Origin: a virus
DNA length: 51,135 nucleotides
Virus record (IMG/VR): IMGVR_UViG_3300025769_000178
Location: 1 to 51,135 of that record
Direction: 5' to 3' (one strand)
Below the pieces are notes generated by a model. That model ran no database searches, was not told where the DNA came from, and saw nothing but the letters and a program-made list of their open reading frames with translations. The position numbers were made by a program, and so were the translations under genes. This document shows, one piece after another, positions 35,799 to 45,543 of the stretch (position 1 is its first letter; each line of letters begins with the position of its first letter).

Positions 35799-37238
35799 TT
35801 ACGCTACTGATAAGATACCGCAAGATAATGGATTTCTTACAACAATTCCTGATTCAGCTAAAACGTGACATTCAAATTTGTCATCAGCGTTAGCAGCCAT
35901 CATAGAATTAGAATCGTAAGGATTTACCATACCTGTTACGTATTTCTTAACAAAGCTTCTATTAGTTCCCTCAGCACCTTTAGTGATAAGTTCTACGTTA
36001 GAAACACCATTTGTTTTACCCATATCTAAGAATACCATTTTAGCAGATTCTTTTAGACGGTTATCACCAAATGCGTTAGTTCCTGATGTAGCACCGTGCA
36101 TGTGTGCGTCATCAAATACAGGACAATAAGCAACAGTAATTTTGTTACCTAATGCGTGATAAGATGTAAAGTTAGCACCTAAAGATACGTCACCACTTAC
36201 ACCAGACATAGATCCACCAGTCATTGATCCAGAAGGAGCAACTAATAAATCTTTCATAGCTTTATGGAAAGCTAAACGTCCTTCAGTACCTGTGTATACT
36301 AACCACTCATTACCTTCAGCACCTTGAGCATTCAAAGAAAGCTTAGCGATAAATTCTGTAATGATGTCCTCAGTAAGAGAACCTGCAGTATAAGTACCTT
36401 GGTTTGATGAGTCAATTTGTGCAAGAAGACCATCTCCTATAATTACACGACCATCAGTACCATCAGCTAAAACTTGGTCAGATACATCTTCACTGAAAAT
36501 GTCTGTGTTAGTAGAAGCGTAAGAGTTAGCAATAGATGCTACAGATTTTTTTCCATACCATCTTTGTAATTCTTGCTCGTACATAAACTGATCCATAAGC
36601 TGTTGCTCACGAGTAAAGTACCATAAACGAGAACCGTTGTTTTCAATCCACGTAACGTCAGTAGCATCTTTTCCTGTTACTGTACATTTTTTACGCATGA
36701 TTGTTAACCAGTTCTTGTGAGTATCTGGGTAAGCCCAATTCTCACCAACATCTGATCCGCTAGATCCGTAAGGGAAAGCAGAACCAATTCTACCAGCTAC
36801 AGAGTTTGCAGCAAATGTAGAAGCGTCAATCATTTCTACAGTATAGTTTGTAGATGATATAGCTGTTACAAGACCTGTACCACCATCTTCAAAACGAATA
36901 AGATCGTATTTGTTGTAGTAGTTTACAGCAGCGCCACCTGAAGTGTCACTAAAAGTAACTGTGACTGAATCACCAGCAGCATGTGTTCCGTTACCAGTTT
37001 TAACAAATTGCTTTTTATTCAATCTACCCATTACTTTCCACTCGAATGAGTTATCTCCTAAGACTCTCTCAGAAGCATATAAACCTGCTTTTTCTAAAAG
37101 CAAAGTTAGTGTGTATCTCGGATATTGAGAAATTAAAGTACGTGCAATTTCAGGATACTGTAGTAACGCGTTGTTTAATGCGTTTTCTGGAGTAGTTCCG
37201 TTGCCGTACTGACCATTTGAAAAGGTTAATTTTGCCAT
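35799..37238 (-). CDS. Major capsid protein (HK97-fold, crAss-like type)
   Basis: A 479-residue protein. Its place after portal and an acidic scaffold, its length and its composition fit the major capsid protein. The N-terminus begins MAKLTFSNGQYGNGTTPENA. A middle helix-rich part contains REQQLMDQFMYEQELQRWYG, typical of the HK97 spine/A-domain transition in crAss-like capsids. WLVYTGTEGRLAFHKAM and the C-terminal VVRNPLSCGIL segment follow. A long AT-rich leader of 83 bases with AATAATAATAACGAA before the ATG suggests strong translation. No separate protease gene is seen between portal and capsid, and no obvious cleavage site can be named. Confidence 0.75.
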   Translation of the reverse strand: MAKLTFSNGQYGNGTTPENALNNALLQYPEIARTLISQYPRYTLTLLLEKAGLYASERVLGDNSFEWKVMGRLNKKQFVKTGNGTHAAGDSVTVTFSDTSGGAAVNYYNKYDLIRFEDGGTGLVTAISSTNYTVEMIDASTFAANSVAGRIGSAFPYGSSGSDVGENWAYPDTHKNWLTIMRKKCTVTGKDATDVTWIENNGSRLWYFTREQQLMDQFMYEQELQRWYGKKSVASIANSYASTNTDIFSEDVSDQVLADGTDGRVIIGDGLLAQIDSSNQGTYTAGSLTEDIITEFIAKLSLNAQGAEGNEWLVYTGTEGRLAFHKAMKDLLVAPSGSMTGGSMSGVSGDVSLGANFTSYHALGNKITVAYCPVFDDAHMHGATSGTNAFGDNRLKESAKMVFLDMGKTNGVSNVELITKGAEGTNRSFVKKYVTGMVNPYDSNSMMAANADDKFECHVLAESGIVVRNPLSCGILSVA

Positions 37239-37321
37239 TTCGTTATTATTATTTAAAAATTAAAAACTAAATTAAAATTTACTTAGTCATAATCTTTACA
37301 ATGAGCTTTGCCTTTGTTTAA

Positions 37322-38386
37322 TTATTCCTTCATAAATGCTGCGGGATCAAATCCTTTAGATTTTGGTTTATAATCAGATTTGTTCTTACCGCCACGAGAA
37401 GGAGACGAGATAATATCTAAGATACCAGCTTTACCTTCTTCTCTACCTTGGTTACGCAAGATTTGAGCAAACTTATCTTTGTATAGCATAAACATTGCAA
37501 CCTCCGCAGCATTGCCGTGACTGTTCCAAATATCCTTTTGCATATCACCAGATACGATATACTTGTATGCTTCTTGCATATCCTTCTTTCCAACTTTACC
37601 ACCCATAAAAGTATTCATATCTTTTAATTGGCGTTGTAGCTCCTTTTTATTATTAGCTATAGCTTCTTTTTTTGCTTTTGACTCTTTTTCTGTTTTTTCT
37701 GCATTTTCTGCTCGAGCCTGTTCTAGATATTGGTTAATTTGTTTTCTAATTCTAAATGCATCTCTTTTTATTGTACCAGCATCTTCCATAGAATCTAAAA
37801 CAGAAACAATATCGTCATCTTCCATTCCGTCATTCTTCATTTCTTCTGACAATAAATCTCTATCAGACATTTTTAAAAATGATTCCATTTTATCAATGAT
37901 TTCATTTTCTTTAGCAGATTTAATTGGATCTACACCTTGTGCATCCATCTTTCTAACAATAGCTTCTAACTGCTCTTTATAGTTGCTATCAATTTTTAAA
38001 CCTAAAGATTCGCTTACTGCTTTCCAATCTATTTCTCCAGGTTCTTCGCTAACTTCATCTTCTTTATCAGACTCGGCTTCAGTACTCTCTTTTTTTCTAA
38101 AGACAACTTCATCCCAATCTTCCTCTTCCTCTTGCTCTTCTTCAGACTCTTCTTCTTCGTTTGTTGGCGATTCAATATCGCTCCAAGCAAAACCATCAAT
38201 GTCTTCATCATCATCCGATTTAGAGTTATCAACCTCTGTGTATGGCTGATCATCTGTGTTAGTATCTACTTTACCTTCTTCTTCACTCAGGAATGCGTTT
38301 ATATCAAACCCTGTACTTTCTTGCGCTTCATTTTCTGTTGACTGCCCTTCTGCAGCATCAACAATACTTGATTCTTTCTCTGACAT
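37322..38386 (-). CDS. Probable capsid scaffold protein
   Basis: A 354-residue, highly acidic, largely helical protein. Its N-terminal 130 residues are disordered-looking with a Glu run (EEEESEEEQEEEEDWDEV at about 79-96). Lys/Glu-rich helices follow (ENAEKTEKESKAKKEAIANN). It lies between portal and major capsid genes, the usual place for a scaffold. The family cannot be named from sequence because scaffolds diverge quickly. A TATATTTG promoter-like box lies 28 bases before its start. Confidence 0.65.
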   Translation of the reverse strand: MSEKESSIVDAAEGQSTENEAQESTGFDINAFLSEEEGKVDTNTDDQPYTEVDNSKSDDDEDIDGFAWSDIESPTNEEEESEEEQEEEEDWDEVVFRKKESTEAESDKEDEVSEEPGEIDWKAVSESLGLKIDSNYKEQLEAIVRKMDAQGVDPIKSAKENEIIDKMESFLKMSDRDLLSEEMKNDGMEDDDIVSVLDSMEDAGTIKRDAFRIRKQINQYLEQARAENAEKTEKESKAKKEAIANNKKELQRQLKDMNTFMGGKVGKKDMQEAYKYIVSGDMQKDIWNSHGNAAEVAMFMLYKDKFAQILRNQGREEGKAGILDIISSPSRGGKNKSDYKPKSKGFDPAAFMKE

Positions 38387-38414
38387 ATGTTAAATTTTAT
38401 TTATTAACTATTTG

Positions 38415-38422
38415 CAAATATA
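38415..38422 (-). promoter_or_regulatory. Promoter-like TATATTTG box before the scaffold and capsid genes
   Basis: The minus strand reads TATATTTG, matching TAnnTTTG, in the 41-base gap between the portal stop and the scaffold ATG at 38386. A 28-base AT-rich leader follows. No clear -33 TTG is seen. The position would allow separate, stronger expression of scaffold and capsid. Confidence 0.4.
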
Positions 38423-38427
38423 ATAAA

Positions 38428-40674
38428 TTATTCACTAACCTTATCCTTAACTTTTTCAAAAGACTCAGATGCAGTTTTATTATTACCACCTGTTTCGCCC
38501 TCTTTAGACAAAGTTACTTTCTCCTTCATGTCAGCTATATCACGCTTATTCATGTCGTTGATTTGTGCAACTTTAATATCTGTTTCAGACTGTATATTAG
38601 CAACTTTAATTTTAGTGTCGTTGTCTAATTTTTTGAGCTGTGCTTCTCTTTGGAATTTAGCATCTTCAGCTTGTTGTTGAGCAGCCATCATTTGCTGTTG
38701 TTGCTCTTGCATCTCAACTTGTTGCTTTTTAACTTCTTCCATACCCATTTCTAACACACGTTCAGCTTCTGTAGCTGTGTCTGCTTTAAGAACTCTAATA
38801 ACATCAAGTAAATTAACCTGACCAGCTTGTAAAGCCGCTTGTGACAGCTCTGTAACAGATTGTCTTATAGCGTCATCTTTACCAGAGTCACCCACAAATA
38901 TTGCATAATCATTAAGTGCTATGTCAGGCATAACGCTTAATATTTTACTAGCACCATCGCCTAATATCAAAGAAGCTTTTTTACCTTCACTCCAGGCCAT
39001 CTTCATTAACTCGCATACTCTTTGATATACTTGTTTTTTGACCTGCCCGTGCGCGTGAAACCAACTTTCTGTAATTGTAGCCGACTGCACAACGCTACGC
39101 TGTACATTACCAACGTATTCGTATTGACCAACAGCACCTTCTCTTTGTTTTGTAACACCAGAAATCTGACCTGCAGTATCTTCTAACATTAACTTTAAAT
39201 TTATTAACTGTTGGACAGAGTTAGATAATGTAAAGTCTACTTGACTAAATTGATTAAAGTTTGCTATTTGTCCACCCTCATCTTTAGAGTTAATTGGAAT
39301 AATACCATCTGTTTTAAGGTGGTATAATACAGTTTGCATGTCCATACCAAGATTAGTAGGTAGTTGAGATACATCGTATATTACTGCTTTACCACCAGAC
39401 CTAGCCATAGCAAGTTCTATATGATACATAACAATATTGTATAGCATTTGTATGTTCTTTAGCATACTAACCATAGAAGACTTTTTACCTGTAGTATTAT
39501 TTTTTATTAAGCCTACGTATGACAAGTGCGCGCTACCAGGATCATCAACAGACCTAACTTGATTTGGTCTTCTACGACAATCTACAAGTATTTGACCTCC
39601 AATTTTAGTACCCGTCCATATATCATCTACATACTTAGTTCTGATTACATCTTTTTTCTTTTCTTTATAGTTGTCTGGAACAAGTTTGTAGAAAGGTCTT
39701 TCTGGATCATACTTATTAGGAGATATTTTAAAGCGTAATGCTTTTATTGATTTCCACTCACAATGTATTACCCTTAATCTTGCAGCATCACCTTGTTGCC
39801 ATTGTATCCAATCTATAGAGGTATTGTAAGATGCATAGTCATTATGAGAAGATATTTGCGTCATTTCATTTAGGAACTTAACATCATCTTCAGATAACTG
39901 ATCTCTAAATTCATCTAACACTTCGTTTGCAGTTAAAAATCTTTCTTCTCCAATCCATTGACAATCATCTAAAAAGTCACTATCTGTATTTGTGTCGTAT
40001 GCAATACTTCTAGGATCTACTCTTCTAATAAATGGATCTCCATTTTTGACATGTATTTTGTAAAACTCATTTCCTGTTACAAGTAAATCTCTAAATCCAG
40101 CTTTAAATATTTCCCTGTAACCATACTTGTTATTTAAATACTCTAGACCATCTTGAGCAACCTCTTCTACTGCTTCCTTGTAGGTATACTCCATGTATTT
40201 GTTAATATCGTCAGGTATTGGTAACTCGTCTAACATAGTCTTAACTTCAATACCCATTTTATTAATCATCTCCTGCTTCATCTCTTCAGTAAACTTTTTT
40301 AACTGAAGTTTTATTTTCATATCCTCTTTACGAATTGTAGCATCTTTATTTGTAGTTACCACCTTCATATCCATAGGTCTACGTAATTCTTCGCCTAACA
40401 AAAGATCTATTTTAGGCTGAATAATTGGATAATTAACAAGTCTAGCTGGCTGAGCAAATCCATATTGCTCTGTTAGATATTCATAATCAGAATGTTCAAA
40501 ATCTCCATTGTATATAGAGTAATTCTGTATGTCTTCATAAACACTATTTTCAAACAAACTGTTGTCTTCATAAATGTGTCCTGCTATAGCATCTATCATT
40601 TGTTCGCACCAAGCCTCATCTTTTTGTGAGTCTGGAAGCAGCTGTGATGGAAATTTGTATGAGTTACTTTGCAT
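38428..40674 (-). CDS. Portal protein (crAss-like type)
   Basis: A 748-residue protein directly downstream of the terminase gene (two-base gap). The N-terminal part has NYPIIQPKIDLLLGEELRRP, the 'GE-x-x-x-RP' phrase of large portals in crAss-like phages. FRDLLVTGNEFYKIHVKNGD and RRVDPRSIAYDTNTDSDFLD follow, typical of the portal wing. The C-terminal quarter is helical with a Gln-rich coiled coil (VEMQEQQQQMMAAQQQAEDA, about residues 643-675) and basic/acidic repeats, the usual barrel/crown extension. It forms the dodecameric entry ring for DNA packaging and ejection. Confidence 0.8.
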   Translation of the reverse strand: MQSNSYKFPSQLLPDSQKDEAWCEQMIDAIAGHIYEDNSLFENSVYEDIQNYSIYNGDFEHSDYEYLTEQYGFAQPARLVNYPIIQPKIDLLLGEELRRPMDMKVVTTNKDATIRKEDMKIKLQLKKFTEEMKQEMINKMGIEVKTMLDELPIPDDINKYMEYTYKEAVEEVAQDGLEYLNNKYGYREIFKAGFRDLLVTGNEFYKIHVKNGDPFIRRVDPRSIAYDTNTDSDFLDDCQWIGEERFLTANEVLDEFRDQLSEDDVKFLNEMTQISSHNDYASYNTSIDWIQWQQGDAARLRVIHCEWKSIKALRFKISPNKYDPERPFYKLVPDNYKEKKKDVIRTKYVDDIWTGTKIGGQILVDCRRRPNQVRSVDDPGSAHLSYVGLIKNNTTGKKSSMVSMLKNIQMLYNIVMYHIELAMARSGGKAVIYDVSQLPTNLGMDMQTVLYHLKTDGIIPINSKDEGGQIANFNQFSQVDFTLSNSVQQLINLKLMLEDTAGQISGVTKQREGAVGQYEYVGNVQRSVVQSATITESWFHAHGQVKKQVYQRVCELMKMAWSEGKKASLILGDGASKILSVMPDIALNDYAIFVGDSGKDDAIRQSVTELSQAALQAGQVNLLDVIRVLKADTATEAERVLEMGMEEVKKQQVEMQEQQQQMMAAQQQAEDAKFQREAQLKKLDNDTKIKVANIQSETDIKVAQINDMNKRDIADMKEKVTLSKEGETGGNNKTASESFEKVKDKVSE

Positions 40675-40676
40675 AA

Positions 40677-42524
40677 TTAAAACGTGTAATTTTCTTTTAT
40701 AATATTATTATTATTAGCTTTTACAGGAACTCCGTTACGACCACGGACATACCTACTAAAGCCAATGTCTTTTACTTCTTTATCTTTTTCCCTTGCCTGT
40801 CTTCTAAAATTATCTATGTTGTGTATTAAACATATACCAAAAGCCATAGCTCGGTCTGTATTTTTTGTTCCATATGAAGTTAGCTCTTCTATCAAATCTA
40901 AAAACCATATATCTTCTACACTTTCTCTAATGTAATCATCTATAAGGTCTTCCATAAGCGCTTTGACTTGCTTATTCATATGTACACCATATCTGTTTCT
41001 TGTTTTTGTGTTTGGAGCATGTGCTGACTCAGGTTTTTCTTTTAAGTATTGCAATGCATTCATACGCTTGAAATAATCTAGTATACCTATCTTAGTATAT
41101 TCAACTAACATTTTAGCGTTATAATATACGGCTAATTTCAAACAACCATCCCAAAAATCTTCTTTTTTTTCTGGTCTTTCAGTATAGTCAGCAATAACCA
41201 TATCTCCAGGAGTTTCTGTATTTAAAAATCTACGATATATAATTGCAGAACCTAATGACGTTGTAGATCCAGCTTGATCTTGGTCATAAGAGTCAATACC
41301 ACCTATATCTAAGTCAGCAAAATCTGGATTTGGATGGTGTAGTATTTTATAAGGTCCATCAGGATGTGGTCTCCATTTTACAACAAAGTCGTCGCCTCCT
41401 GCAAAATCCCAATCTAAATATCCAGTCTGTATTTGACTTCTGTAGTCTTTACTAGAAAGTATTCTAGATCTTTGTGCATTTAATCTAGAATTATCAAACC
41501 TAGCTGTTTTAGTATTTAAAAACGCCTCTTGTATTTCTAGTGGATAGTTTTGTATATGAAGATTAAAAGCCTCTCTATCACCTGAATTAGAAATAGTTTC
41601 TCTTTCTTCAAGCAAAACTTTTCTAGCGCCCTTTTCATCTTCTTCTCCTGTAACTGTATTAAAATATCCATAGTAAGCTCTAGAAGCAGGTATAAACATA
41701 GGTATTAGGTTGTAGGCTTCTGACTCATAGTACATATCCATAAAATCTTTAGAGGCTTTGCTAATGTCACCACCAGTACCCCCTATGACTGGTACGCCAA
41801 ATTGAACATTACCATCCATGAAGCAAGCCTTAGAAGACATGTATGCATTTTTAAGGTGCTTGAACTCTCCTGCCTCTTCAAATACCATTAAAGACACACG
41901 TTCACCCTTAAATACCTCTGGATTATCCATTGTACGACATATAACTGTACTTTGAAATCCACCTACTTCCCATTTACCATCTTTATTTTTTTGCTTGTAT
42001 CCAGAGCGTAATATACCATCTGTATCTTTTAATACAGAGTGTTTAAAATTACTATGGATTCCGTTTAGACCTTTTTTTGTTTTATCAAAGAATGCATCTG
42101 CTGTAGCTTGTAGTCCTGCTGCTATACCAACATCATTGTAAGGAAAAAATGTATATTCGTGAGCAATAAGACCAGAGTTCATATAACTAAAACCTTTATC
42201 CCTAGCTTTAATTACAATCATGCCTTTACCCTCATCTTTACAGGTTTGATATAAATCAAAATACTCATGATCCATTTCTCTGTACCACGGACTTATTAAA
42301 GTTTTTCTAGAATTTTTTTCACCATCATTACCAAGTATTTTATAATAATTTAAATAAAAATAATATTTACCAGAAATCTTTTTCATTCCTTTAGGCTTGT
42401 ATCCATTTATACACCTATCCATTTCTCTATCCCAATACTCTTGATATTCTACAGATTCAGGGTTTAGATCTGGATGACCGTTATTGGCTATTGGTCTATA
42501 TTTTTGTGGATCAGCTTTTGCCAT
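40677..42524 (-). CDS. terL: Terminase large subunit
   Basis: A 615-residue packaging motor. The ATPase half has a degenerate Walker A region KARDKGFSYMNSG (about residues 106-118) and Walker B SLMVFEEAGEF (211-221, E216/E217). The nuclease half has the RNase H-like carboxylates: D411 in GGIDSYDQDQ, E475 in MLVEYTKIG and D557 in KNTDRAMAFG. The 'KAR-x-x-GFS' form is that of crAss-like and related terminases. It cuts concatemeric DNA and drives it into the procapsid through the portal, whose gene follows after two bases. No small terminase is recognised. The 181-residue protein at 45536-46081 is one positional candidate. Confidence 0.9.
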   Translation of the reverse strand: MAKADPQKYRPIANNGHPDLNPESVEYQEYWDREMDRCINGYKPKGMKKISGKYYFYLNYYKILGNDGEKNSRKTLISPWYREMDHEYFDLYQTCKDEGKGMIVIKARDKGFSYMNSGLIAHEYTFFPYNDVGIAAGLQATADAFFDKTKKGLNGIHSNFKHSVLKDTDGILRSGYKQKNKDGKWEVGGFQSTVICRTMDNPEVFKGERVSLMVFEEAGEFKHLKNAYMSSKACFMDGNVQFGVPVIGGTGGDISKASKDFMDMYYESEAYNLIPMFIPASRAYYGYFNTVTGEEDEKGARKVLLEERETISNSGDREAFNLHIQNYPLEIQEAFLNTKTARFDNSRLNAQRSRILSSKDYRSQIQTGYLDWDFAGGDDFVVKWRPHPDGPYKILHHPNPDFADLDIGGIDSYDQDQAGSTTSLGSAIIYRRFLNTETPGDMVIADYTERPEKKEDFWDGCLKLAVYYNAKMLVEYTKIGILDYFKRMNALQYLKEKPESAHAPNTKTRNRYGVHMNKQVKALMEDLIDDYIRESVEDIWFLDLIEELTSYGTKNTDRAMAFGICLIHNIDNFRRQAREKDKEVKDIGFSRYVRGRNGVPVKANNNNIIKENYTF

Positions 42525-42763
42525 TATATCAAACTAGTTAATATGTAATATACTATTAATGGAAATATTGTAGCTAACACATCCCATTTATCAAATAATC
42601 CGTAATCTAAATAATCATACACTTCTTTGGCTATGCCTACAGCTAGTACTGATAAAAAGACATTAGTTTGTGACATACCCATTTCAGTAAATATTAATGC
42701 AAATATAATACCTGCCGCAGCGTGTTTATATTTATCTTTTCCTATATTTTTAAAATAACTCAT
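42524..42763 (-). CDS. Small membrane protein, DUF2279/VanZ-like pattern
   Basis: A 79-residue protein. It begins MSYFKNIGKDKYKHAAAGII. Two to three membrane segments are visible: about 16-33, about 35-45 (partly amphipathic) and 61-79. The 'DKYKHxxAG' start with a later 'GIAKEVYDY' and 'FDKWDVLATIFPLI' follows the pattern of small DUF2279/YfiM-like lysis-region proteins in phages. I infer a holin- or spanin-like role in lysis, or an inner-membrane role. It overlaps the fibre gene upstream by 14 bases and the terminase by one base. Confidence 0.55.
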   Translation of the reverse strand: MSYFKNIGKDKYKHAAAGIIFALIFTEMGMSQTNVFLSVLAVGIAKEVYDYLDYGLFDKWDVLATIFPLIVYYILTSLI

Positions 42764-45308
42764 ATTCCCATACTAGTGTTATAGCAACATCGCCTAATCC
42801 TGTGTTGTTTCTTACAAAACTTACACCTATTTGATCTCCAGCTGAAAACGTGTTGTTAGTTGTAAAGTCAAACGCTACAGAGCTGTACGCTGTAGACATG
42901 TCTGCTGTAACGTTAGTCGTTACATCGTCTGTACTATTGTCATTTGTGAATACGCTAGAAGTACCATTATCTATTCTGTGAAATCTAACCTGCGCAGAAC
43001 TACCGTAAGCTACAGTAGAGTGTACAATAGCTTTTTTCAATATACCACCGTAAGGCGCTATAGTTCTATGTGTAACGTTAGGTGCGGCTAACTCACTATT
43101 GCCAATAAACGGTATCCAATAATCTTGAGCTGCAGAGCCAGCTGCTCCAAAAGTAAACGTATGATGCGTAGTAGATATTTGTCTTTGTACGCTACCAGAT
43201 ACGTTTATATTACCAGTAACATCAACACCTGTAGATGTTGTTTCAAGCTTTTTAGAGTTGTCGTAATATAATCTTGCAGCACCATTAGCAACAAATTGCC
43301 CCATAAATTCTGTGCCATTAAATAATAATTTTATACTTGCTCCATTAGTATTAAGAACTAAATCTCCTGTGCCAACTTCATCTATATAACTAGTACTACC
43401 ATCGTGGTATATTTTTAAATCTCCTGAATTACCAAATTGAGCTTGTGCATTATCTACCCATCTTGCGTTAAGTTGGAAATTAGTATGACTATTACTACCA
43501 TCTAAAAAGAAATAAGTAGATACTCCGCCTGAGCCGTTGTCAGATTGGAATATAATGTCTTTATCGTCAGCGTATTGTATAAACTTTAAATCACCATTGA
43601 AACTTTGTATAAAATTGTCCGTACCATTATGGTGCAATATCATATCACTACCAGCGCCAAAGTGTGCGTCTATGTTGTCGTCGAACCGAAGATCTTTATG
43701 AACATTAGTCCTAGTAGCACTACCATCTAAAGTTAGATAAGGTGTTGTGCCACCCGATCCGTCATCACATCTAAAAGTAATATCTTCATCATCTACGGTT
43801 TGAACAATCTGTAAAGTACCAGTAAAGTTTTCTATGTTAGAGTTTGTTCCGTTGTGGTATATTCTTAAGTCGTTATCAGCACCAAACCTAACCTCATCAC
43901 TATCTCCAACTTTTATATTACCATTAATCTCTAGCTTTTCAGACGGACTACTAGTTCCAATACCGACGTTGCCGCTTGTCTTTATTCTAAAACGCTCAGT
44001 GCCTTCAGATTCAATAGCTAAGTCGTTGTTGTTTATAAGCTCCCAATCCGAACCACCTCTTCTCAGATGTAGTCTTGCTTCGTGAGTACCAGCGTCTTCG
44101 TGTATTTTTATAGCAACATCACCACCATCTTTATAAACCTCAAGTAATTCACCAGGACTCGTGGTTCCAATACCTACGTTGCCTGATGTATCAATTCGCA
44201 TTTTCTCAGAGCCATTAGAAAATATAGCTAGATTAGAACCTGACAAAGCGCCGACGCGAGCTTGATTAGTGTCCCAACTAAGAAGGCCATAGTTAGCGGC
44301 AGAGCCCCACTGAACAACGCCGTCACCTCTAACCTTGACTCTATCGTTTACACTTAAAGAAGTTACTCCTGAATTAGAGGCGTCTGATATATGCAAAGTA
44401 GCGCTTGGACTAGCTGTACCAATACCGACATTCCCAGAAGAGTCAATTGCAAAATGATCAGCGGTATAATCATCGTGTCTTAACACTAGATTACCACCAT
44501 ACACGCCAAAAAACACGTCAAGACCAGCATTGTTTGAAACTTCAATTAATGAAGAAACATTGTCAGAAGACTCAAATTCTGATGTTATTATACCAGCGTC
44601 TACTACATGAAGACCTTGAGAAGGACTCGTCGTTCCAATACCGACTTTCCCGTTGTTTTTAATAAACAACTTTGTTTCTGGATTATTTCCGTCATCTGTT
44701 ATAAAATGAAAATCACCATCGTTTATACTATTGTATTTGTAGGCTATTCTTCCGTCAGCCGTACCCGCCCTAAAATCCAAGTTAGCATAAGTATTCGTAA
44801 CGTAGCTACCATTCTGTATTAACACGCCGCTTCCAGCAGCTCCTCCTCCCAATCCCTCGCCAGAGTCAACAACAGTATTGTTACTTATCCATTCAACTTC
44901 AAAATTTTTGAGAGGACTAGTAGTTCCAATACCAATTTTATTGTTACTAATTGATATATTGCTAATAAAGGTAGCTAAATCACTTGCGTTTCTAGCAATA
45001 TTAGTAGAATTTAAATTTATAGCATCTACTTGTGTTTGTGTAGCACCAACACCATCATCATCAGCATTAGTTGCAGATAGGACTAACATAGTTAGTATAG
45101 CTCTCAAATCTTCTAGATCTACCTCTCTACTAGCGCCTGTAGAAGTGTATACAGTTTGAAACAAGTCTTCTATAGCGTCTAAAAGCTCTGCCCTTGTTCT
45201 AGTATCATCACTAGAAGGCTCAACCTTAACTAATGTTTGAGGAGGAACTTTTTGCTTATGCCTTAGCCTAACTTCAGAATCTTTATAATCCTTTTTTCCT
45301 ACCGCCAT
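42750..45308 (-). CDS. Long virion fibre with GIGTTSP repeats
   Basis: An 852-residue protein. The N-terminal 100 residues are helical (RAELLDAIEDLFQTVYTS). Five copies of a motif of the form SGNVGIGTTSPSxxLHV occur between about 125 and 460, a beta-solenoid-like shaft common in phage fibres. Three units with FGAxxDLRIYHNGTxSxI follow at about 462-650. The last ~130 residues (YWIPFIGNSELAAPN to VWEYELF) look like a trimeric jelly-roll tip. There is no S74 peptidase chaperone signature (no clear catalytic Ser/Lys dyad). It lies upstream of terL, far from the other fibre cassette, so it may be a distinct head- or tail-fibre. It overlaps both neighbours. Confidence 0.8.
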   Translation of the reverse strand: MAVGKKDYKDSEVRLRHKQKVPPQTLVKVEPSSDDTRTRAELLDAIEDLFQTVYTSTGASREVDLEDLRAILTMLVLSATNADDDGVGATQTQVDAINLNSTNIARNASDLATFISNISISNNKIGIGTTSPLKNFEVEWISNNTVVDSGEGLGGGAAGSGVLIQNGSYVTNTYANLDFRAGTADGRIAYKYNSINDGDFHFITDDGNNPETKLFIKNNGKVGIGTTSPSQGLHVVDAGIITSEFESSDNVSSLIEVSNNAGLDVFFGVYGGNLVLRHDDYTADHFAIDSSGNVGIGTASPSATLHISDASNSGVTSLSVNDRVKVRGDGVVQWGSAANYGLLSWDTNQARVGALSGSNLAIFSNGSEKMRIDTSGNVGIGTTSPGELLEVYKDGGDVAIKIHEDAGTHEARLHLRRGGSDWELINNNDLAIESEGTERFRIKTSGNVGIGTSSPSEKLEINGNIKVGDSDEVRFGADNDLRIYHNGTNSNIENFTGTLQIVQTVDDEDITFRCDDGSGGTTPYLTLDGSATRTNVHKDLRFDDNIDAHFGAGSDMILHHNGTDNFIQSFNGDLKFIQYADDKDIIFQSDNGSGGVSTYFFLDGSNSHTNFQLNARWVDNAQAQFGNSGDLKIYHDGSTSYIDEVGTGDLVLNTNGASIKLLFNGTEFMGQFVANGAARLYYDNSKKLETTSTGVDVTGNINVSGSVQRQISTTHHTFTFGAAGSAAQDYWIPFIGNSELAAPNVTHRTIAPYGGILKKAIVHSTVAYGSSAQVRFHRIDNGTSSVFTNDNSTDDVTTNVTADMSTAYSSVAFDFTTNNTFSAGDQIGVSFVRNNTGLGDVAITLVWEYELF

Positions 45309-45543
45309 ACTTTATTTTATTTGTTTTGCCAATACCAAATGGATCATTTATATTTTCCTTCTCACTCAATTTCATATGAAACTCGTTGTCGATATTCCTG
45401 CCAAACAGGGCGTCAGCCCTGTCGCTTACTTTTTTTGCTTCGGCATATTTGCCTCGCTTATAAAAATAGTTGTAGCGATACCTAAGATAATCTATAGATA
45501 TATCTGTTTTATTCTTTTTATATCCGCTTGGTCTTTTACGCAC
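45283..45543 (-). CDS. Small basic hypothetical protein
   Basis: An 86-residue, strongly basic protein with a GTG start at 45543 (the next Met would remove most of the protein). It contains YLRYRYNYFYKRGKYAEAKK and ends in GGRKKGL. It overlaps the 181-residue gene by 8 bases and the fibre gene by 26 bases. No domain is recognised. A nucleic-acid-binding or small packaging-related role is possible from composition and place only. Confidence 0.55.
   Translation of the reverse strand: MRKRPSGYKKNKTDISIDYLRYRYNYFYKRGKYAEAKKVSDRADALFGRNIDNEFHMKLSEKENINDPFGIGKTNKIKYGGRKKGL

Noticed and set aside
37417-38253. Two Lys/Arg-rich minus-strand frames (37417-37602 and 38029-38253) inside the scaffold gene
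   Set aside because: They are alternate frames of the Glu/Lys-rich scaffold sequence and have no start signals.
42750-45308. S74-type intramolecular chaperone at the end of the GIGTTSP fibre
   Set aside because: The C-terminal region is beta-rich without the helical S74 domain or its Ser/Lys catalytic pattern.
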